Shown piece by piece: positions 58,730 through 64,000 of a stretch of 64,000 bases of DNA (position 1 is its first letter; each line of letters starts with the position of its first letter). A program made the position numbers and the translations under genes. The stretch covers positions 3,864,501-3,928,500 of the forward strand of contig NZ_FNTJ01000001.1 in NCBI RefSeq assembly GCF_900105185.1, written 5' to 3'. Under the pieces are notes generated by a model, which saw only the letters and a program-made list of their open reading frames with translations, ran no database searches and had not been told where the DNA came from. The DNA comes from Pseudomonas saponiphila (lineage in GTDB: Bacteria > Pseudomonadota > Gammaproteobacteria > Pseudomonadales > Pseudomonadaceae).

Positions 58730-60457
58730 TTACCAGGGCTCCAGCTGCAGCCGTTGCGGCTGGTTGTCCACGCTGTCGTCCTGCTTGCGGGTCACCAGCG
58801 GCTCACCGTCGGCACCGTAGAACTGCACCACCAGTTGAGCGTCATCGGGCTTCAGGTCCAGGCGGGCAAAGTTGTCCGCCTGGGTGAAGGCCCAGGTCTG
58901 GTAGTCCATGGTCTGCGTACCGTCGAAGAGCGCAAAGCTGTCCGGCGTTTGCGGCGCCGTCGAGTCGTGCACGTACCCGGCCGGATCGCCGTCGGCAAAG
59001 GGAAAGGGCCAGTAGAACGCCGACGAGGTGACCGCGTAGCACTTGAGCCCCTGCCCCGCGGCGCTGAACTGCAAGCGGGAAATGTTCGAGCAGTGAATGT
59101 CCCCGGACAGGAACACCACGTTCTGCACCTGGTGCTCGACCAGGGTTTCCAGCACGGCGCGGCGCGTGGTGGGGAAAGCCGACCAGGAGTCGCTGTCGTT
59201 CTTGTGGCGTACCGCGTCAGAGTCGTTGCCCACGGTGTCCACGCCATTGGGCACGAAGACGCTGGAGGTGACCACGAACTTGGGCACATTGCCCCGATCC
59301 TCTTGCATGTGCTGCAGCCAGGCACACAGCCGGTCGAGCTGACCCGGCTCGCTGCGGTGCAGTGAGGGGCGGCCCAGCAGGTGGTTGTCGTCCAGGGCGT
59401 CCGGCACATCGTCGAGAAAACGCTGGGTACGGGTGTCGAGGACGAAGAACGGGTAGTGGCCACAGGAAAAGTCATAGAACAGCTGGTTGGTCTGCAACTG
59501 CTGCAGGTACTGATCGTCACCGGTCATGGTCCGGCCATGCACATAGCTGTCGGCAAAGCGCGGCCCATGGCTCCACTGGTAGCTCATGTAGGCGCCCATG
59601 GCGAGGTTGAACAGCAGGCGCTTGTCACGGTCCTTGCGGATTCGGTCCTGGGTCCAGTTGTCCTCGATCTCGTGGTCATCAAGGATCATGTACGTGGGCA
59701 TGTGGGCCAGCAGTTGGCGGATGTTCGGTGAGCCGAAGGCGCTGTGGTAGCGCTCCTCGAACTCCTCGAAGGTGTCCGCCAGCCCCACCGGCACCAGGCG
59801 GTTGAACAGGTCGGCGTAGATCTGGTCGCCGACCATCAGCACCATCTGCGCGTCGGCGTGTTTGCTGAGCATCGGCCCGAAGATCGTGTCGGAGTTCTTG
59901 CGTTTCCACAGCAGCCCCGGGTAGCGGCACGAGCCCAGCAGGAAGCTCAGGTCCGATGCCTTGCCCGGCACCGCGCTGGCCCGGGTGGTGAATTCGGCCT
60001 CGACGTACATCTTGTCGGCGCCACTGCGGTTCAGGTCATTGGCCCAGGCCCCGGGCTCGGGCAGGCGCTGTACCACCGACTCGCTGGACACCTCGTCATC
60101 GTTGTTGCCCGCGTCATCGACGTTGAGCGAGGCCATGCGCACTCGGTAGCGGGTGCTCGGCGTCAGCGCAAAGGGCTTGAGCTGCTTGCGCGCGGCCTCG
60201 CTGCCCCACAGGCTGGTATCCACCCCGAGATTGAAGGTGCCGGTCCGGTGGTACTCACGTCGCAAGCGAAAGTAGAAGATGTTTTCCGCGGCGACCCGGC
60301 CGTTACTGCTGACCACGCCAATGACGCCGATGGTGCGGATATCCTCCGCCACGCCCTTCTCGTCCAGGGCATCGGAAGCGGCGATCCATAAACGGCAGGA
60401 AGTGTCGGTGGTGTGCCCGACGATCGGGCCTAAGGAAGGCGTGCGAAGGGTGCTCAC
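58730..60457 (-). CDS. PhoD-like metallophosphatase/phosphodiesterase
   Basis: 575 residues. Metal sites: LGSCRYPG, VGDQIYADLF, ILDDHEIEDNW and LSGDIHCSN. The N-terminal beta domain (residues ~1-150, starting LGPIVGHTTDTSCRLWI) precedes it. There is no signal peptide, unlike secreted Tat-dependent PhoD. The start is GTG 60457, with AAGGAG 9 bp upstream; ATG 60490 lies before the site. Convergent with lysA. Confidence 0.85.
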   Translation of the reverse strand: MSTLRTPSLGPIVGHTTDTSCRLWIAASDALDEKGVAEDIRTIGVIGVVSSNGRVAAENIFYFRLRREYHRTGTFNLGVDTSLWGSEAARKQLKPFALTPSTRYRVRMASLNVDDAGNNDDEVSSESVVQRLPEPGAWANDLNRSGADKMYVEAEFTTRASAVPGKASDLSFLLGSCRYPGLLWKRKNSDTIFGPMLSKHADAQMVLMVGDQIYADLFNRLVPVGLADTFEEFEERYHSAFGSPNIRQLLAHMPTYMILDDHEIEDNWTQDRIRKDRDKRLLFNLAMGAYMSYQWSHGPRFADSYVHGRTMTGDDQYLQQLQTNQLFYDFSCGHYPFFVLDTRTQRFLDDVPDALDDNHLLGRPSLHRSEPGQLDRLCAWLQHMQEDRGNVPKFVVTSSVFVPNGVDTVGNDSDAVRHKNDSDSWSAFPTTRRAVLETLVEHQVQNVVFLSGDIHCSNISRLQFSAAGQGLKCYAVTSSAFYWPFPFADGDPAGYVHDSTAPQTPDSFALFDGTQTMDYQTWAFTQADNFARLDLKPDDAQLVVQFYGADGEPLVTRKQDDSVDNQPQRLQLEPW

Positions 60458-60797
60458 GATGACCTGCTCCTTGGTGGGGTGTGCAGGCAAAGCCTAGCTC
60501 GGGCGCGGCCACCGACAAGCCTCGCCGAGCCACCCTGACAGCCGGTCGGAGCAGGCGGCGCATCGGACCTCAGCAGACTCATGCAGGTAACGCCATGTCA
60601 GCGATCACCCTGTGCTAGATTCCGCCCCCGTCCGCAGCCGATCTGCAGCGCCCCATCACCCTGGGCATGCTCCTGAGCCACGCAAGGGTGGCGCGGCTCG
60701 CCGGGCGTCTGCCACCGCCCCCTCGGGCTTCGCGCTGATGGCCATGACTCCCGACCGCCAGCACGGTTGATCCCCTGTCGCCTTACCGAGATCCTGC
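60458..60797. other. Intergenic gap, nothing firm
   Basis: 340 bp between divergent genes; GC-rich, with no convincing gene, terminator or REP. It should hold both promoters. Confidence 0.5.
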
Positions 60798-61247
60798 ATG
60801 CCTTCCCGCACCTTGCGTCTGCTCTCCCCAAATCATCTGCCCGCTGCCGCCGCACTGTTCTGGGGGCTGTCCCTGGCAATCGTCCGGGCCTGGCAACCGA
60901 TGGATTATTTCTGGGAAAACTTCGCCGCCTACTGGCTACCCCAGGGGCTGATACTCGGACTGCTGCTGGCCACCCGCCCTGCCCCGGCGCTGTTCACCGG
61001 CGTGGCCCTGGCCCTGGCGGCGCACCTGCAGTTGTTCTGCCTGTGGATCAACTCATCGGTCGACACCATGGGCTGGCTGTTCTACCTGTTCGATTTTCCG
61101 GGTGCGCTGATCGGCGCCGCCATCGCGGTCTTTCTCGCGCCGCACAAGACCGCGGGCAAACCGCTGGTGTGCGGGCTGCTGGGCTTTGGCTGGGTGGCCT
61201 TTGGGCTGTGGCTGAACTTTCAGCTGGTGCGGCTCAGCCTGGGCTGA
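60798..61247 (+). CDS. Small inner-membrane protein of unknown function
   Basis: 149 residues with about four hydrophobic helices (AAALFWGLSLAIVRAW, AYWLPQGLILGLLLA, LFTGVALALAAHLQLFCLW and LLGFGWVAFGLWLNFQLV). I do not recognise the family. Ribosome site weak. Convergent with the chemoreceptor gene. Confidence 0.6.
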   Translation: MPSRTLRLLSPNHLPAAAALFWGLSLAIVRAWQPMDYFWENFAAYWLPQGLILGLLLATRPAPALFTGVALALAAHLQLFCLWINSSVDTMGWLFYLFDFPGALIGAAIAVFLAPHKTAGKPLVCGLLGFGWVAFGLWLNFQLVRLSLG

Positions 61248-61283
61248 ATCGGGCCGACACCGGCGGCCCGGGGAAGCAGCTGA

Positions 61284-61317
61284 CACCCACCCGGACCGCC
61301 GGCGACCCGGGTGGGTG
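61284..61317. terminator. Perfect hairpin between convergent genes
   Basis: CACCCACCCGG and CCGGGTGGGTG pair over 11 bp across a 12-nt loop, between two stop codons facing each other. There is no T tract, so it may stabilise 3-prime ends rather than stop the polymerase. Confidence 0.55.
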
Positions 61318-61322
61318 AGCCT

Positions 61323-63338
61323 TCAGCTGTGGCCTTGGCTCAGGTGCGACAAGCGCCCGGACAGGGCCTGCATGGCCTCGCTGACCTTGTCCAGGGCCTG
61401 GGCGTCCCGGGCGTTGTCCTCGCTGATGCCGTGGATGCGCACCGCCAGTTCGTTGATCTCCTGGGTCACATGGCTTTGCTGCTGCGCGGCCACGGCAATC
61501 TGCTGCGCACGCTGGGAGATATCGTCGAAACTGGTGACGGTGCTCGACAGCGCATCCGAGGCGCCGGAAGCCTCGCCCACCGCTTCACGGGTACGCGATT
61601 CACCGGCCTGGATCGCCTGCACCGCCTGGCGTGAGGCCTGCTGCAGATCGCCGATCATGCCGCTGATCTCGTTGGCCGAGGTCTGGGTCCGTCCGGCCAG
61701 GGTTCGCACTTCATCCGCCACCACGGCAAAGCCGCGGCCCTGCTCGCCGGCCCGGGCCGCCTCGATGGCGGCGTTGAGGGCCAGCAGGTTGGTCTGCTCG
61801 GAGATGGCCTTGATCACATCCAGCACCGCGCCGACCTGCTGGCTGTCCTGCTCCAGACGCTGGATCACCGCCGCCGCCTCGGCCATTTCCGTGGACAGTT
61901 GCTGGATCGACTGACTGTTGGCCGCCACCCGCTGCTGGCCGTCCTGCACCACCACCAGGGACTGGCGTGCGGTGTCGGCGCAGTTGTTGGTGTTCTGCGC
62001 CACTTCAAGAGCACTGGAGGACATCTGGGTAATGGCCGTGGCCAACTGGGTGTTTTCCTGGCGTTGCTGCTCGGCGCGCTGGGCCAGGGTGCTGCTGAGT
62101 TCACCCAGGCGCGCGGCTTCGTTCTGCAGTTGCTGGGCTTCGTTGGCGATCTTCTGCAGCATCTGCCGCAGTTGCCCGGCATAGCGGTTCACCGCGCCGC
62201 GCAAGGCACCAATCTCATCGGCCCGGGCCACGTGCAACTCGGCATTGTCAGTAGCCTGGCCACGGCCCAGCGCATCGATCTGCTGGGTGGTTTCGTCCAG
62301 TTGGGCAATCAGCTTGTGCCCGGCCAGCCAGGCGAAGAACAACAGCAGCGCCAGCAACGGCAGCAGGAACAGCAGGATCTCGGTGGTCATGGCCCGGGCC
62401 AGGCCGGTGACCTTCTGCTCCGGGGTCACCAGGCCGATGGTCCAGCCGCTGCCGGGCATGCTGAACAGGCTGACCCGCGCCGCTTCCTGCAAGCGGCCAT
62501 CCTCCTCCAGATCCAGGCTACGCACCTGCCCGGCAGGTGCCGCCTTGGCCAGGGCTGCGGCGACCGGGAGCAGCCAGGGCTGCTGTTTGCTCAGGGCCTC
62601 GAAGCTGAGCATCTGCCCGTCGGCGCTGGCCTGGGCCTCGGGGAAATACAGCACATTGCCAGCCTGATCCAGGGCAAAGGCATAACCGCCGGTGACCGCG
62701 CCCTGCTCCTTGAGAAAACGCGCCAGATCATCCAGGCGCAGGTCGATGGTGGCGACCCCGGCAAAGCGGCCATCCTGGCGATACGGCACGCTGCAGGTGG
62801 TCATCGGCACCCGGGTCACCGGGTCCTGGTAAGCCTCGGACCACAGGCAACGCCCCGGCGCACTGTTGCGCGCGCCGGTGTACCAGGCTTCATGGTGATA
62901 ACCGGCGCTGCCGGCAGCGTTGTAGTCATCGGAGAACGCCAGGGGCCCGGCGTCGCTGCGGGCCCAGAAGAAACTGCGGCGCTCCACGCCCGCCGCGAAG
63001 GCACCGGGTTCCGGCCAGATGCCACCGCCGGCAATCGCCTTGTCGCCTTCGTGGTCGATGACCTTGGGCAAGGTGGCCATGAACAGCGCCTGTTCCCTGG
63101 GCAGCCCTTCCACCAGGTGGGCCATGCTGGCCGTCACGCCCTCGATCCCGGCCAACTGCAAGGCCAGTTGGCGGACGATGGCGCTGCCGGTCTGTTCGAT
63201 CAATGCCGAGCTCGCCTCCACCACTTTGGGCTGCCCCCGTAACGTCATCACGGCAAATACCGCCAACGCCGTGAACAGCAGCAGCAAAATACTGCCGAGG
63301 GTCAAACGATGAGACAGACGAACCGGTAGCAAGGCCAT
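61323..63338 (-). CDS. Methyl-accepting chemotaxis protein, dCACHE-like sensor
   Basis: 671 residues. TM1 ([22 protein letters not shown]), a long periplasmic double-CACHE-type sensor (~35-330; [41 protein letters not shown]), TM2 ([18 protein letters not shown]), HAMP and the signalling hairpin ([20 protein letters not shown]). The ATG at 63338 is chosen for GGAG 6 bp upstream. Small polar ligands such as amino or organic acids are usual for this sensor. Confidence 0.9.
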   Translation of the reverse strand: MALLPVRLSHRLTLGSILLLLFTALAVFAVMTLRGQPKVVEASSALIEQTGSAIVRQLALQLAGIEGVTASMAHLVEGLPREQALFMATLPKVIDHEGDKAIAGGGIWPEPGAFAAGVERRSFFWARSDAGPLAFSDDYNAAGSAGYHHEAWYTGARNSAPGRCLWSEAYQDPVTRVPMTTCSVPYRQDGRFAGVATIDLRLDDLARFLKEQGAVTGGYAFALDQAGNVLYFPEAQASADGQMLSFEALSKQQPWLLPVAAALAKAAPAGQVRSLDLEEDGRLQEAARVSLFSMPGSGWTIGLVTPEQKVTGLARAMTTEILLFLLPLLALLLFFAWLAGHKLIAQLDETTQQIDALGRGQATDNAELHVARADEIGALRGAVNRYAGQLRQMLQKIANEAQQLQNEAARLGELSSTLAQRAEQQRQENTQLATAITQMSSSALEVAQNTNNCADTARQSLVVVQDGQQRVAANSQSIQQLSTEMAEAAAVIQRLEQDSQQVGAVLDVIKAISEQTNLLALNAAIEAARAGEQGRGFAVVADEVRTLAGRTQTSANEISGMIGDLQQASRQAVQAIQAGESRTREAVGEASGASDALSSTVTSFDDISQRAQQIAVAAQQQSHVTQEINELAVRIHGISEDNARDAQALDKVSEAMQALSGRLSHLSQGHS

Positions 63339-63455
63339 GACGAACTCCATATCAATAGGCATTCAGAGCTTATCGACCAGGAGCAGGGATCACTTGAGCA
63401 AAGAGTGACGCAGATCACACAACCCGCCGCTGACTCAGCGACGGCGTTCGACCTT

Positions 63456-63749
63456 TCAGTCCTGCTTGCCGCTCATGTAGCGCGGGAAATTCTCGATGTA
63501 ATCGGCGAGGTTCTCTTCGAGCATCAGGCGGAACTCCTCCAGGAAATAGTCCACTGCCTGTTGCTTGGCCGCTTCCAGTTCCTCGGCACTACGGCAGCCG
63601 CAGGCGCTGACCCAGGCACTGAAGCGCGCGTTGGCATACATCAGCGAGGCGCTGGCCTTGCCCCGGCTGCTGTCGGCGATGTGGGAGTTGGTCAACTCGA
63701 TGATGGCATCGGCGCGGTTGAAGAAATCCTGATCCGGTTCGTTGGCCAC
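63456..63749 (-). CDS. DUF3144 family protein
   Basis: 97 residues: EPDQDFFNRADAIIELTN, SRGKASASLMYANARFSAWV and ADYIENFPRYMSG, the conserved core of DUF3144. The start is taken as GTG 63749 because GAGGAA lies 8 bp before it and homology begins there; an ATG at 63827 adds an unlike 26 residues. Function unknown. Confidence 0.78.
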   Translation of the reverse strand: MANEPDQDFFNRADAIIELTNSHIADSSRGKASASLMYANARFSAWVSACGCRSAEELEAAKQQAVDYFLEEFRLMLEENLADYIENFPRYMSGKQD

Positions 63750-63867
63750 GGGGCGTTCCTCTGGCTGGTAGGGAAAATAAAGCGCCGGAGTATAAGAGTT
63801 TTGCGCCCGCATACCGATCTCTTTCACACACTGCCCTCCACTTCCTGACTACTGCCCGCCCCTTGCA

Positions 63868-63998
63868 GGAACCGGCTTGCCGGCGAACAGGGCCCTGGGC
63901 TATGCAGCGTTCCTGCGGACGCCTTCGCTGGCAAGCCAGCTCCTACGATCATCCGCCGCACCGCACACACCTGTAGGAGCCAGCTTGCTGGCGAAGAG
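63868..63998. repeat. REP elements at the window end
   Basis: CCGGCTTGCCGGCGAAC, TTCGCTGGCAAGCCAGCTCCTAC and GTAGGAGCCAGCTTGCTGGCGAA, three units with alternating direction. The last runs to the end of the window. Confidence 0.85.
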
Positions 63999-64000
63999 GC

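Overview
The window reads as a chromosomal segment of a Pseudomonas of the fluorescens group (P. protegens, P. chlororaphis or P. fluorescens type). The basis is high GC, many REP palindromes of the GTAGGAGCCGGCTTGCCGGCGA kind between genes, and typical pseudomonad modules: arsRCH, a Fur-boxed ECF sigma/FecR/TonB receptor set, puu and pot polyamine genes, divergent lysR-lysA, and CoA transferase with thiolase. No rRNA, tRNA, CRISPR array or replication origin was seen. The species call is inference from style, not from a search.

Layout. 0-1.7 kb: arsenic genes arsR-arsC-arsH without an efflux pump gene. 1.7-6 kb: trmK, a 2-oxoglutarate oxygenase fused to WD40 repeats facing a TetR regulator across twin operators, two small unknown proteins and a DUF3429 membrane protein. 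6-10.5 kb: TonB receptor, FecR and ECF sigma factor behind a Fur-box candidate. 10.7-16.8 kb: a gene relic, MerR regulator with an NAD-dependent epimerase, a DMT/EamA exporter split by an IS21-family element, and a secreted protein of unknown function.

17-24.2 kb is the accessory island and the most interesting part. It holds two near-identical PAAR-tipped proteins that differ almost only in their last ~70 hydrophobic, glycine-rich residues. Each overlaps by 4 bp a small three-helix membrane protein that looks like its immunity protein. Downstream of copy 1 lie a frameshifted relic of a third toxin tip, a third intact immunity-like gene, and a relic of a fourth. This is the layout expected for a polymorphic, tip-swapping type VI secretion effector locus. 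The island also carries an orphan colicin-type immunity gene, an Hsp20 gene with a possible RNA thermometer, and a truncated mocR-like pseudogene at its edge.

24.8-38.7 kb: a P-loop kinase-like protein, then a polyamine locus. The gamma-glutamylation route (puuA-puuC-puuB-puuR) runs leftward, and puuD with the potA-potB-potC-potF uptake system runs rightward from a shared intergenic region. A DUF2867 protein, a SolA-like oxidase and a CBS-domain protein follow. 38.7-45.6 kb: REP tandem array, a two-component system, and divergently from it a DUF2271 protein, a PepSY-flavodoxin reductase and an ApbE flavin transferase that probably form a trans-envelope flavin electron path, then a VIT-type metal transporter. 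45.7-46.9 kb: an IS3-family element in a REP, with its catalytic glutamate replaced by alanine.

47.3-64 kb: LTA-synthase-like sulfatase, chemoreceptor, sirtuin, LysR with an acetoacetate (SCOT A/B, thiolase) operon, REP array, LysR-lysA, PhoD phosphatase, a small membrane protein, a second chemoreceptor and a DUF3144 protein.
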